Program-made: the position numbers and the translations under genes | The notes under the pieces: generated by a model | What the model saw: only the letters and a program-made list of their open reading frames with translations | Databases searched by the model: none | Told to the model about the DNA's origin: nothing | Shown: piece after piece, positions 1 through 6,930 of the stretch | Numbering within the stretch: position 1 is the stretch's first letter | Layout of the letters: each line of letters opens with the position of its first letter | From: a virus | Strand: one strand, 5' to 3' | DNA length: 43,461 nt | IMG/VR virus record: IMGVR_UViG_3300042691_001387 | Location: 1-43,461 of that record

Positions 1-233
1 GTTATGTTAAAACTCAGGTTATTACTCCAAATGAGGCTCGTGAAATGTTGAATATGTCACAACGCCCAGATGGAGATGATCCATTCATAATGTCTCCTAG
101 ACAAGCCACAGATGCTAGAGCAGATTTGGCGGGGAATCGACAAAGAGATGCAGAAAGAACAAATAATAACTCTGATTCTCCATCCACAATCTCTGGAAGA
201 AATCCACAAGGAGAAGGGCGTTCTGCACAGTAA
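1..233 (+). CDS. Phage portal protein, C-terminal fragment (5' truncated)
   Basis: The reading frame is open from the left edge (first full codon at base 3) to the TAA ending at 233, so this is the last ~76 residues of a longer gene. It contains ITPNEAREMLNM followed by a polar, disordered tail. The wording 'TPNEAR..L' near the C-terminus is typical of HK97/SPP1-type portal proteins, which form the dodecameric ring at the capsid vertex through which DNA is packaged. The prohead protease and major capsid genes directly downstream give the usual portal-protease-capsid order. An ATG at 45 is internal and not a credible start. The family call rests on a short fragment plus context. Confidence 0.72.
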   Translation, partial: YVKTQVITPNEAREMLNMSQRPDGDDPFIMSPRQATDARADLAGNRQRDAERTNNNSDSPSTISGRNPQGEGRSAQ

Positions 234-257
234 TATCCACAAGGTATTATAAAGGAA

Positions 258-266
258 TGATATAAT
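258..266 (+). promoter_or_regulatory. Extended -10 promoter of the protease/capsid operon
   Basis: TGATATAAT: a TGn extension at 258-260 and a perfect TATAAT at 261-266. No good -35 hexamer lies 16-18 bases upstream. The ATG of the protease gene at 276 is only 9 bases after the hexamer, so transcription would begin about 2-4 bases before the start codon. No Shine-Dalgarno sequence is present. The same 9-mer recurs in four other intergenic gaps of the window. Confidence 0.6.
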
Positions 267-275
267 TAACCTGCC

Positions 276-1586
276 ATGATTATAAATAAAGCACAATGGA
301 CTACCGATGGCGACAATGTTCGCTTCTCTATGCCTATTGGCAAGGTAGATCAAGAAAGACGCATAGTTTCTGGCTTTGCTACTCTAGATAATATAGACAA
401 ACAAGGCGATATTGTTACAACAGAAGCAAGCATTGAAGCATTCAAGAAATTCCGTGGCAATCTTCGTGAAATGCATCAACCTGCTGCTGTAGGTAAAGTT
501 GTTTCATTTAAAGAGGATCGTTATTTTGATCCTAGAGAAAAGAAATTTTATAGCGGCGTATACGTTTCAGCATATGTTTCAAAGGGCGCACAAGATACCT
601 GGGAAAAGGTTCTTGATGGTACTTTAACTGGTTTTTCAATCGGTGGAAATATCACTAAGTCAGATGACATGTATGATGAAAAAGTTGATAAATCAGTGCG
701 TATAATTAAAGAGTATGATCTGCATGAATTGTCTCTAGTAGACAACCCAGCAAATCAGTTTGCCAATGTTATCTCCATTGAAAAGGGACAACTTGGCGGC
801 TTTCTTGCAAAGGCTGTTGTAGACACAGTTTATTGGTGCAGTTCTGATGATATCGTTAGACTTTCAAAAGAGGTCGACGAGAATTGTCCATCTTGCAGCG
901 GTACAATGAAAAACATTGGATTCGTTGAAGACCAAAATGATACAGAAACACTAAAGTTCTTAGTTGATAGTGCAAAAGGCATTAGAACAATTAAGATGAC
1001 AAAGGAGGAAAATCCTATGACAGAAGAAACAAACGTAGTTGCAGAAGCAGTTGCTGATGCAGCGCCAGTTGTTGACAATGTTGAGGTTGCTCCAGAGGCT
1101 CCAGCAGAAGCACCAGCAGAAGTAGTTGCTGACGTTGTTGCAGATGCTCCAGCAGAAGATGTTGCAGACGCAGCACCAGTTGCAGAGCCAGTGGTAGAGG
1201 CAGCACCAGTAGCAGATGCTCCTGTTGTTGACGCAGCAGAAAAGTCAATTGATGCAGTTGCAGATGCAACAGCAGAAATTGCAAAGTCTGTTGCTGATAT
1301 CAATGATTCTCTAACTAATGCCTTGAGCAATCTTGCTGAAACAGTTAAGTCTATGCAGGCTACTGTAGATGCAATTACAAAATCCCTTGACTCAGTTACT
1401 AATGAAGTAAAAGATGTTAAAGGGTCATTTAATGAGTTTGGAAAGCGAGTAGATCTTGTAGAAAAAGATACGGCTTTCCGCAAGTCTGGCGATCTAGGCG
1501 AGATCGTGCAGGAGCCTGTTACACAACAGGTTCAAAAATCCCTATGGGGCGGACGTTTCCTCAAAAATGCCGACCTATTCAACTAA
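276..1586 (+). CDS. HK97-family prohead protease with C-terminal scaffold region
   Basis: 436 aa. The first ~170 residues match the prohead serine protease family (S78, HK97 gp4-like), which cleaves scaffold and capsid N-termini during head maturation. Visible are His67 in REMHQP, the nucleophile Ser121 in LTGFSIGG, and the family's ELSLVDNPAN at 151-160. Residues ~183-215 carry three cysteines (188, 204, 207, the last two as CPSC) that could form a small metal site, unusual for this family. Residues ~250-330 are an Ala/Pro/Val/Glu-rich low-complexity stretch, and ~335-415 look like an amphipathic coiled coil, as expected for a scaffold. A second in-frame start at 1017 is probably used to make the scaffold alone. 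No ribosome site precedes 276; the promoter at 258 implies near-leaderless initiation. Confidence 0.9.
   Translation: MIINKAQWTTDGDNVRFSMPIGKVDQERRIVSGFATLDNIDKQGDIVTTEASIEAFKKFRGNLREMHQPAAVGKVVSFKEDRYFDPREKKFYSGVYVSAYVSKGAQDTWEKVLDGTLTGFSIGGNITKSDDMYDEKVDKSVRIIKEYDLHELSLVDNPANQFANVISIEKGQLGGFLAKAVVDTVYWCSSDDIVRLSKEVDENCPSCSGTMKNIGFVEDQNDTETLKFLVDSAKGIRTIKMTKEENPMTEETNVVAEAVADAAPVVDNVEVAPEAPAEAPAEVVADVVADAPAEDVADAAPVAEPVVEAAPVADAPVVDAAEKSIDAVADATAEIAKSVADINDSLTNALSNLAETVKSMQATVDAITKSLDSVTNEVKDVKGSFNEFGKRVDLVEKDTAFRKSGDLGEIVQEPVTQQVQKSLWGGRFLKNADLFN
1001..1019 (+). promoter_or_regulatory. Internal ribosome binding site for nested scaffold gene
   Basis: AAAGGAGG at 1001-1008 sits 8 bases before an ATG at 1017 that is in frame with the protease gene (codon 248). 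This is a stronger ribosome site than the one for the full-length protein, which has none. It lies exactly at the junction between the protease/cysteine region and the low-complexity scaffold region. Confidence 0.65.
1017..1586 (+). CDS. Probable nested capsid scaffold protein (internal start)
   Basis: 189 aa, identical to residues 248-436 of the protease gene. The product would be an acidic, Ala/Val/Pro-rich segment followed by a helical coiled coil, the composition expected of an assembly scaffold that is later degraded by the protease. The arrangement is the same in kind as lambda C/Nu3, where the scaffold is translated from an internal start in the protease gene. Support is the strong, well-spaced Shine-Dalgarno at 1004-1008 and its position at the domain boundary. 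Expression has not been shown. Confidence 0.6.
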   Translation: MTEETNVVAEAVADAAPVVDNVEVAPEAPAEAPAEVVADVVADAPAEDVADAAPVAEPVVEAAPVADAPVVDAAEKSIDAVADATAEIAKSVADINDSLTNALSNLAETVKSMQATVDAITKSLDSVTNEVKDVKGSFNEFGKRVDLVEKDTAFRKSGDLGEIVQEPVTQQVQKSLWGGRFLKNADLFN

Positions 1587-1593
1587 AAATCAC

Positions 1594-1603
1594 TAGGAGG
1601 TGA
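1594..1603 (+). promoter_or_regulatory. Very strong ribosome binding site of the major capsid gene
   Basis: TAGGAGGTGA is complementary over nine or more bases to a canonical 16S rRNA 3' end (CACCUCC core) and is placed 4 bases before ATG 1608. It is the best Shine-Dalgarno seen in the window, consistent with the capsid protein being the most abundant phage protein. Confidence 0.85.
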
Positions 1604-1607
1604 CAAT

Positions 1608-2747
1608 ATGTCGGAACAAGAAATCGTAAAGAATTACCCAGGTGCTCCAACCGTAGCCCATCAGCATGATGGCGATGGTTCGTTCGCTTCTGGCGGTATT
1701 GGTGGCGCAACAGCAACCAGTCCATCCACAAGCAATATTGGTGCAAACCTTGGTAATATCGCAACACCAAACTGGGGCGATACATCAGGTGCTAACGCAG
1801 TAAATCCAACTGGTACACCAGGTGGTATTCTATTGCCTGAGCAGGCTCGCCGCTTCATCGACTATGTGTGGGATGCAACAGTTCTCGCCAAGGATGGTCG
1901 TAGAGTTACAATGCGAGCAAACACCATGGAAATCGAAAAGGTTAACGTTGGTGAGCGTGTTATCCGTGCTGCTGCACAAGCAAGCAATGATTACACAAAT
2001 ACAGGTGCAACATTTACAAAGGTAGAACTTACAACCAAGAAGATTCGTCTTGATTGGGAAGTTTCAACTGAATCACTTGAAGACAATATTGAAGGAGGTG
2101 CGTTGGAAGATCATCTAGTTCGCTTGATGACCAATGCATTTGCTAATGATATTGAAGACCTCGCTATCAATGGCGATGGTACAACAGGTGACTTCCTCTC
2201 AATCATGGAAGGTTTTGTTTACAAAATCCAAAATGATGGAGAAGCACACGAAGCACTCGTAACTGTTACTGATGACAACTGGACAACAGAAGTCATGCAG
2301 GACATTATTCTCGCAATGCCACGTAAGTATCGTGCTGTAAAGCAGAACCTCAAGTTCTATGCTGGTACAGATGCTTTCCAAGGAATTGTTAAGAACAACG
2401 GTACACTCGCTGATGCTATTGCAGAAGCGTTTGCACCACGTACTGGCGGTACAGAGCGTAACCGTCAGCAATACCTAGACGGTGTTGGTCAGACATTCGG
2501 TGGAGCACGTACAACTCGTGTTCTCGGTGTCGACGTAATGGAAGTACCTTATTACCCAGCAGATTATGTCGATTTGACATTCCCTGCAAACCGTGTTTGG
2601 GGCTTCCAGCGTGATATCACAGTAAATCGTGAATACAAGCCAAAGAAGGATACAATTGAGTACACAGTATTCGTCCGCTTTGGTATTCAATGGGAAGAAC
2701 AAGATGCAGTCTCTTATGCAGATGCTGCAGTTGATCCAACCGCATAG
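1608..2747 (+). CDS. Major capsid protein, HK97 fold
   Basis: 379 aa. Capsid core features include a start of the conserved region at about residue 70 (GTPGGILLPEQARRF), an N-arm/E-loop region at 100-170 and a long C-terminal beta-rich section (VLGVDVMEVPYYP; VWGFQRDITVNREYKP). This fits phage major capsid proteins that assemble as hexamers and pentamers on the procapsid. The first ~70 residues are Gly/Thr/Ser/Asn-rich and include YPGAPTVAHQHDGDG; they may be the part removed or rearranged on maturation. That segment is echoed in the separate 70-aa gene downstream. Position after the protease, the extreme ribosome site and the following hairpin agree with very high expression. Confidence 0.92.
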   Translation: MSEQEIVKNYPGAPTVAHQHDGDGSFASGGIGGATATSPSTSNIGANLGNIATPNWGDTSGANAVNPTGTPGGILLPEQARRFIDYVWDATVLAKDGRRVTMRANTMEIEKVNVGERVIRAAAQASNDYTNTGATFTKVELTTKKIRLDWEVSTESLEDNIEGGALEDHLVRLMTNAFANDIEDLAINGDGTTGDFLSIMEGFVYKIQNDGEAHEALVTVTDDNWTTEVMQDIILAMPRKYRAVKQNLKFYAGTDAFQGIVKNNGTLADAIAEAFAPRTGGTERNRQQYLDGVGQTFGGARTTRVLGVDVMEVPYYPADYVDLTFPANRVWGFQRDITVNREYKPKKDTIEYTVFVRFGIQWEEQDAVSYADAAVDPTA

Positions 2748-2768
2748 TTTGTAAAAACTACACAGTTT

Positions 2769-2796
2769 AGGGAGGGCAGCGCAAGTTGCCCTCCTT
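2769..2796 (+). terminator. Hairpin after the capsid gene (attenuator or mRNA-end stabiliser)
   Basis: An inverted repeat with a GGAGGGCA / TGCCCTCC core (2771-2778 and 2787-2794), extendable by a G-T and an A-T pair, with an 8-base loop. The stem is strong but only two Ts follow, so full rho-independent termination is doubtful. It lies 20 bases before the start of the next gene and more likely reduces read-through or protects the capsid mRNA 3' end. Confidence 0.55.
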
Positions 2797-2815
2797 AATC
2801 ACATTAGGAGATAAA

Positions 2816-3028
2816 ATGTCTTATCCAGGAAGTCCAACAGTTCCACATCAGCATAGCGGTGATGGATGTATAGCAGTTGGGGGTATTGGAACAATCATTA
2901 GTGGTCCTAATGGAATTATTACACAAAGATATGCATTAGGATGTATACCTGATGCAAATTATGGAGAAAATGTAATTATAAGTGGTACTCCAGCAGGAGT
3001 AAAAAGACCACAAAGTTTATATAGATAG
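2816..3028 (+). CDS. Small paralogue of the capsid protein N-terminus
   Basis: 70 aa, starting at ATG 2816 behind AGGAG (2806-2810). Its residues 3-22 read YPGSPTVPHQHSGDG then GGIG, matching capsid residues 10-32 (YPGAPTVAHQHDGDG then GGIG) almost position by position. The end (SGTPAGVKRPQ) matches the capsid's TGTPGGILLPE, where the folded core begins. The gene is therefore a stand-alone copy of the capsid N-terminal segment without the core. Function is unknown; a minor head protein, decoration protein or assembly regulator competing for the same contact is possible. It precedes connector genes and follows the capsid hairpin. Confidence 0.8.
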   Translation: MSYPGSPTVPHQHSGDGCIAVGGIGTIISGPNGIITQRYALGCIPDANYGENVIISGTPAGVKRPQSLYR

Positions 3029-3034
3029 GCATTC

Positions 3035-3043
3035 TGATATAAT
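3035..3043 (+). promoter_or_regulatory. Extended -10 promoter before the connector genes
   Basis: TGATATAAT with no clear -35, identical to the element at 258. The expected transcript start (~3050) falls at the GGAGG ribosome site (3050-3054) of the gene starting at 3059, giving a leader of about 9 bases. Confidence 0.55.
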
Positions 3044-3058
3044 AGCAGTGGAGGAAAA

Positions 3059-3409
3059 ATGTCAACAACAAAAGAAGTAGTAGAAAAATTTAACAAGATG
3101 ACAGTACCGCAATTAAAGTCATATGCAAAGAAAAATGATATTGATACATTTGGAGCAACTACAAAATTAGATTTACTAGAGGCTATTTTGCCTTTTGTAC
3201 CTAGAGATGATCATAAAGAAATTAAGTCAGATACCCCGCAAGAAAAAGTTGCGTTGTTCTCTGAAAGAAACCTTCATTGGAATGGTGTGGGGCAACTTCA
3301 AAAGGGTTATAATATTGTTACTAAGGAGGTATCCGTAAAGTGGCTAAAGCATAAGGCGGTAAGAGAGGCAACGCCTGCTGAGGTAGCCAAGCATTACGGC
3401 AAAGTATAA
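3059..3409 (+). CDS. Small head-region protein with SAP/HeH-like N-terminus
   Basis: 116 aa with a good GGAGG site. Residues ~12-48 (MTVPQLKSYAKKNDIDTFG...LLEAILPF) have the helix-extension-helix pattern of SAP/LEM-like or Rho-N-like modules, often nucleic-acid binding. Residues ~62-113 form a second compact segment ending ATPAEVAKHYGKV. Small two-part proteins of this type occur between capsid and connector genes of actinophages, but the role (head-tail joining, DNA contact, decoration) is not established. The stop overlaps the next start (TAATG). Confidence 0.7.
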   Translation: MSTTKEVVEKFNKMTVPQLKSYAKKNDIDTFGATTKLDLLEAILPFVPRDDHKEIKSDTPQEKVALFSERNLHWNGVGQLQKGYNIVTKEVSVKWLKHKAVREATPAEVAKHYGKV

Positions 3410-4401
3410 TGCAACTATTAAGACTCCCACCATATCCGCTCTCTATCACATATGATGTGCCAGAGCCAAACACTGATTACATTTTGGTAATCAATGAGGG
3501 TACAAGAAATGTAAATGATGTTACAGCAACAATAACATCTTCAGCAAGTTCACAGATTACCTATGTTCTTCCAGATATGTTTAATACATATGATGAGTCA
3601 TATGCTTTAACAATTTATGATGCAATTTATACAACAGCCTCTACAAGCGCAGAAGAAGGCGATATTGTTGTAGAAGATAACCTTGAAGTAATGCGTCCAT
3701 ATGTAAATCCAAATACTCTTGGCACAACAGCAACTGAGATTAAAGATGCTACATATTATGAAGGACTAGCAAGATCAATTATTGATTCCATAGTTCCTGG
3801 AGGATTTTATTATGAGCGTTCTTGGTATGAAACAATTGGAAATAATACTGACTTTATGCCAGTATGGGATCGTGTATATTTAATTTTAAAAGCATATGAA
3901 AATAATGAACTAGTCTGGGATTATAACGATAGTCCACAGGCACAGGGAGATGGTCAGTGGAACTACCTTTTAACAAAAGATAAGACTGCAATCATCAAGG
4001 ATTGGACACAACAATCAGATTCATATATTCGTCAAGCAAGTTTTCCAAGAGGCGTTCCACTAGCATATTCTGACTCAATCTATATGTATGACTCAGAAGA
4101 TAGTCCAAACACAATTGCCGTCGCCCCTGGAGTAACATTCCCAATGGGATGGAACTACTTATTCCATTTAGCAACAGGATATAAAGTAGTGCCGTATGAT
4201 ATTAAAGATGCAACACTTATGCTTATTGATGATCTAAAGTGTGGCAGACTTGATTACCATAAGCGATATGTATTAAAGTATCAAACAGATCAATACAGAG
4301 TTGAATACGATAAGGGGTCATTCTTTGGAACTGGCAACTTAATTGTAGATAAAATATTAGAAAAGTATATAACTAATTTCGGTCAACCTGGAGTTTTATA
4401 A
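3409..4401 (+). CDS. Head-tail connector/adaptor-like protein
   Basis: 330 aa. Residues ~1-90 look like a beta-sandwich (alternating hydrophobic strands, DYILVINEGTRNVNDVTATI). The rest is mixed alpha/beta with many aromatic residues. No catalytic motif is visible. The position directly after the capsid-region genes and before three neck-size genes is where the portal-proximal adaptor lies in siphophages. Start and stop overlap the neighbours by 1 base (TAATG), indicating translational coupling along 3059-6150. The function is inferred from gene order, not from a recognised domain. Confidence 0.6.
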   Translation: MQLLRLPPYPLSITYDVPEPNTDYILVINEGTRNVNDVTATITSSASSQITYVLPDMFNTYDESYALTIYDAIYTTASTSAEEGDIVVEDNLEVMRPYVNPNTLGTTATEIKDATYYEGLARSIIDSIVPGGFYYERSWYETIGNNTDFMPVWDRVYLILKAYENNELVWDYNDSPQAQGDGQWNYLLTKDKTAIIKDWTQQSDSYIRQASFPRGVPLAYSDSIYMYDSEDSPNTIAVAPGVTFPMGWNYLFHLATGYKVVPYDIKDATLMLIDDLKCGRLDYHKRYVLKYQTDQYRVEYDKGSFFGTGNLIVDKILEKYITNFGQPGVL

Positions 4402-4850
4402 TGGCAACATGCGAAACTACAGACTTTATTTATCCAATGTTGTGTGATGTTTATTATCCAATAACAGCGCAGAATGTCTATGGTCAAATTAAAAAAGACT
4501 GGGTATATAATAAAACGGTAGCAACTAATGCTACTCCTGTAGGATCGCTACAAGAAGATGAAGTTAGACCACAATTCTTACTACAGTTTGAAAACCTTTT
4601 GCTTGGTAGGGTAAGATCAGATATTCGTATTTCTGACAATGGTGATGAAAATTCTATTACTAATATTTTGGTTACAAATATAAGAACAGCCGCTGGAGAA
4701 CTTATCTACAGAGAAACATCTGGCGAACGCACTGGCAGAGGAACTATCTATGAAATAGCAAGCCAAGAACCAATAATGGGTCCATTTGGCAGAGTAGAAT
4801 ATTTTAAGATTGTATTGCGTAGAACAGAAAATCAAGGAGTTGATGATTAA
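4401..4850 (+). CDS. Head closure (stopper)-like protein
   Basis: 149 aa, size and position of a head-closure/stopper protein (the family including SPP1 gp16 and HK97 gp7-like proteins) that seals the filled head. Short beta strands dominate (LCDVYYPITAQNVYGQIKK; SITNILVTNIRT), and the C-terminus has a FKIVLRRTE strand. No motif fixes the family; the assignment comes from order between adaptor-like and neck genes. It overlaps both neighbours by one base. Confidence 0.5.
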   Translation: MATCETTDFIYPMLCDVYYPITAQNVYGQIKKDWVYNKTVATNATPVGSLQEDEVRPQFLLQFENLLLGRVRSDIRISDNGDENSITNILVTNIRTAAGELIYRETSGERTGRGTIYEIASQEPIMGPFGRVEYFKIVLRRTENQGVDD

Positions 4851-5554
4851 TGCCAAGAATAAGCGTAATCACAGATCCTAAACCATTTAGAGATGACATG
4901 CATTTCTTTATTGAATATACCCTTGGAACTTTGAAGGGTATTGAAGATGGTAAAGAAGCATTTATGAAAGAAATGGGTCCTAAGATTGCAACAATTCTTG
5001 GTAACTATATTGATACTATGGCAAAGATGGAACCAGAAACACTGCACCATGTTTATGAATGGGATCGTGTTGGAATGGCATCTGCAAGACTATTTAAGAT
5101 TGTTCCAGTTTATACAAAAGCGGGTATGACATTTTCTTCAGTATTTACTCAATCTAAAACATTACAAAAAAGCCGTGGTAGCACGGTGCCATTTTATGAC
5201 AAAGCGTATATTATGGAAAACGGAATTAAGTTAGATATCTACCCAAATAAAGAACCATATCTAAAATACTATGATGAAAAATTAGAAGGCTGGGTAACAT
5301 CTTATCACTCAAGAGTAGAAAATCCTGGCGGCAATTATGTTGTTGGATCATTTGGCTCAAACTTTAAAACATTTTTTGCAACATATTTAAGTCAGTCAAG
5401 ACTTATGCAGTCTGGTATGTTGGTCAAGCCTTTTTCTAAGGCATTTCAAAAAGGACTTAAGAAAGGTATGAAACGCAGAGGCGGAAGACTTGCTGGAATT
5501 GAGACTGGGTATAGATGGATTGTTGGAGCAGCAGATATAGCGGAGGTTGAATAA
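4850..5554 (+). CDS. Neck/tail-completion protein candidate
   Basis: 234 aa. An N-terminal helical part (residues ~10-60, with EAFMKEMGPKIATILGNYID) is followed by a beta-rich middle and a basic C-terminus containing KGLKKGMKRRGGR. The helical N-terminus and position recall the HK97 gp10/minor-capsid neck proteins, although it is longer than the usual 120-160 aa. The basic tail could contact DNA or the portal ring. Overlap with both neighbours by 1 base suggests coupled translation. Confidence 0.5.
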   Translation: MPRISVITDPKPFRDDMHFFIEYTLGTLKGIEDGKEAFMKEMGPKIATILGNYIDTMAKMEPETLHHVYEWDRVGMASARLFKIVPVYTKAGMTFSSVFTQSKTLQKSRGSTVPFYDKAYIMENGIKLDIYPNKEPYLKYYDEKLEGWVTSYHSRVENPGGNYVVGSFGSNFKTFFATYLSQSRLMQSGMLVKPFSKAFQKGLKKGMKRRGGRLAGIETGYRWIVGAADIAEVE

Positions 5555-6150
5555 TGGTACTTAGTATTAGAGATTTACCTTTTCCACCAATGTGGGTAAA
5601 TGCTTTCATTGTTAATGAATTAAAAAAATATAGTGAGTTTCAAAATGTTTTAGTTGTACCATCAACTCCAACAGCAATTGATGACATTTACAAAAATACA
5701 TTAGGTCCATATCCAGATGTAGCAGTTCAGTACGATAGGCTTTTAAGATTTAGGAGAAGCCCGTCATATTATATTAAGACAGAGCAATTACTATATTATG
5801 TTTATGGTTTGCCAGAACAAATCACAGACGCCATCATTGTTATTTCTCAACTACTTGATAGGTCAGATGCGGCAGCAGAAGACCTTAATAAATTTGTTGC
5901 AGATATGCAGGCTGGTAGATTAACAAATGCAGAGCCACCTCAGCCACCGTTGGTAAAAAATCCATTAGATCCAAACTCAGAAATAGCAGAGGCCAATGTT
6001 TATTTTCATGACATGAAGGTTTATCAGTTAGAAGAGGCTAGAGACTTGACGCAATTGGCGACGGTACGTGGGCTAACCCTTAATAAATTACTTATTGAAT
6101 ATGACTACCACTACGGTGGTATTACTCCACTTCCTAAAGAGTATACTTAA
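5554..6150 (+). CDS. Tail terminator-like protein
   Basis: 198 aa, the last gene before the major tail protein, which is the usual place of the tail terminator (lambda gpU-like) that caps the tail tube at its head-proximal end. The sequence has an alpha/beta N-terminal half (FIVNELKKYSEFQNVLVVPS; LLYYVYGLPEQITDAIIVIS) compatible with that fold and a longer, helical, acidic C-terminal half (residues ~105-190). No diagnostic motif is visible, so the call is positional. Confidence 0.5.
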   Translation: MVLSIRDLPFPPMWVNAFIVNELKKYSEFQNVLVVPSTPTAIDDIYKNTLGPYPDVAVQYDRLLRFRRSPSYYIKTEQLLYYVYGLPEQITDAIIVISQLLDRSDAAAEDLNKFVADMQAGRLTNAEPPQPPLVKNPLDPNSEIAEANVYFHDMKVYQLEEARDLTQLATVRGLTLNKLLIEYDYHYGGITPLPKEYT

Positions 6151-6156
6151 AAACAC

Positions 6157-6165
6157 TGTTATACT
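6157..6165 (+). promoter_or_regulatory. Extended -10 promoter of the major tail gene
   Basis: TGTTATACT with a TG extension, 59 bases before ATG 6225, giving a leader of about 52 bases that contains a good GAGGTGA ribosome site (6212-6218). No convincing -35. A second TATACT at 6142-6147 overlaps the end of the previous gene. Confidence 0.45.
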
Positions 6166-6224
6166 TGGGGTGAGGAAACCCGCCAAAACTTCATATAGAT
6201 TCTATTGAAAGTAGAGGTGAAAAT

Positions 6225-6860
6225 ATGGCATATACACGTGGTACATCGAATAACATTATCGTCGGTGCAGCCGCTTTCTTCGTTGCTGATACAACTTTGA
6301 CAGCAGGCACACTACCAGCATTTGACGCAACTGAGTCTTACAGAGATACTCTGTCTGATGATGTTGACTTTACAAACGTTGGTTATACCATGAATGGTCT
6401 TGAATTGCAGTTCCAACCAGACTTCGGTGAAGTACAGGTTGACCAACTTCTTGACGTTGCTAAACTATACAAGCAGGGAATGCAAGTAAATATGGCAACT
6501 GCTTTCGCTGAGGCTACCCTTGAGAACCTTCTCTTGGCTCTTGCTTACAGCAATTCCGATCTATCAGGAACAAAATCTACTTCAGCAGGACAAACTCTTA
6601 ATCTCTCCGCAGGAGACATTGGCGAGTGTCCAGTTGAGCGTGGTATTGTTGCTGTAGGTCCTGGAACTGGAGATTGCGAAGATTCAGCATACGTTGAGCG
6701 TGTCTACGCTGCATACCGTGCGCTCTCAATTGAGAACGTAACAGTATCTGCAAAGCGTGACGAACCATCAATGTTTGAGGTTTCATTCCGTCTTCTTCCT
6801 GAAGATACTTCGGCTTCCTACGGTAAGATCGTTGATCGTACCTGGGCACCAGCATCTTAA
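6225..6860 (+). CDS. Major tail tube protein
   Basis: 211 aa. It begins MAYTRGTSNNIIVGAAAFFV and continues with alternating strands, including a NVTVSAKRDEPSMFEVSFRLLPED segment near the end, as expected for a tail tube subunit that stacks in hexameric rings. It has its own promoter, a good ribosome site and a terminator right behind it, the usual insulation of a very highly expressed tail protein. It is followed by two tail assembly chaperones and the tape measure, which fixes the order. No Ig-like C-terminal decoration domain is evident. Confidence 0.85.
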   Translation: MAYTRGTSNNIIVGAAAFFVADTTLTAGTLPAFDATESYRDTLSDDVDFTNVGYTMNGLELQFQPDFGEVQVDQLLDVAKLYKQGMQVNMATAFAEATLENLLLALAYSNSDLSGTKSTSAGQTLNLSAGDIGECPVERGIVAVGPGTGDCEDSAYVERVYAAYRALSIENVTVSAKRDEPSMFEVSFRLLPEDTSASYGKIVDRTWAPAS

Positions 6861-6878
6861 TAATCTAGTTTTAGATTA
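6861..6878. repeat. Perfect inverted repeat after the tail tube gene
   Basis: TAATCTA (6861-6867) and TAGATTA (6872-6878) flank a 4-base loop immediately after the stop codon. It is AT-rich and weak as an RNA stem; it may extend the terminator structure or be a binding site. Little more can be said. Confidence 0.5.
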
Positions 6879-6883
6879 ACGAC

Positions 6884-6912
6884 AGGCCCACCCTAGCGGT
6901 GGGCTTTGTTGT
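6884..6912 (+). terminator. Intrinsic terminator of the major tail gene
   Basis: GCCCACC (6886-6892), loop CTAGC, GGTGGGC (6898-6904), then TTTGTTGTT. A GC-rich 7-bp stem with a T-rich tail is a standard rho-independent terminator. It separates the abundant tail tube mRNA from the chaperone genes, which have their own promoter at 6915. Confidence 0.88.
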
Positions 6913-6914
6913 TA

Positions 6915-6923
6915 TGATAGAAT
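6915..6923 (+). promoter_or_regulatory. Extended -10 promoter giving a leaderless chaperone mRNA
   Basis: TGATAGAAT, one mismatch from TATAAT, with the TG extension. The ATG at 6931 follows after only 7 bases, so the predicted transcript begins at or next to the start codon. No Shine-Dalgarno is present in AGATAAA. Confidence 0.6.
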
Positions 6924-6930
6924 AGATAAA

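Noticed and set aside
2091-2105. AAGGAGGTG plus TTG inside the capsid gene
   Set aside because: Codes for Glu-Gly-Gly in the capsid N-arm region; no domain boundary and TTG is a poor start.
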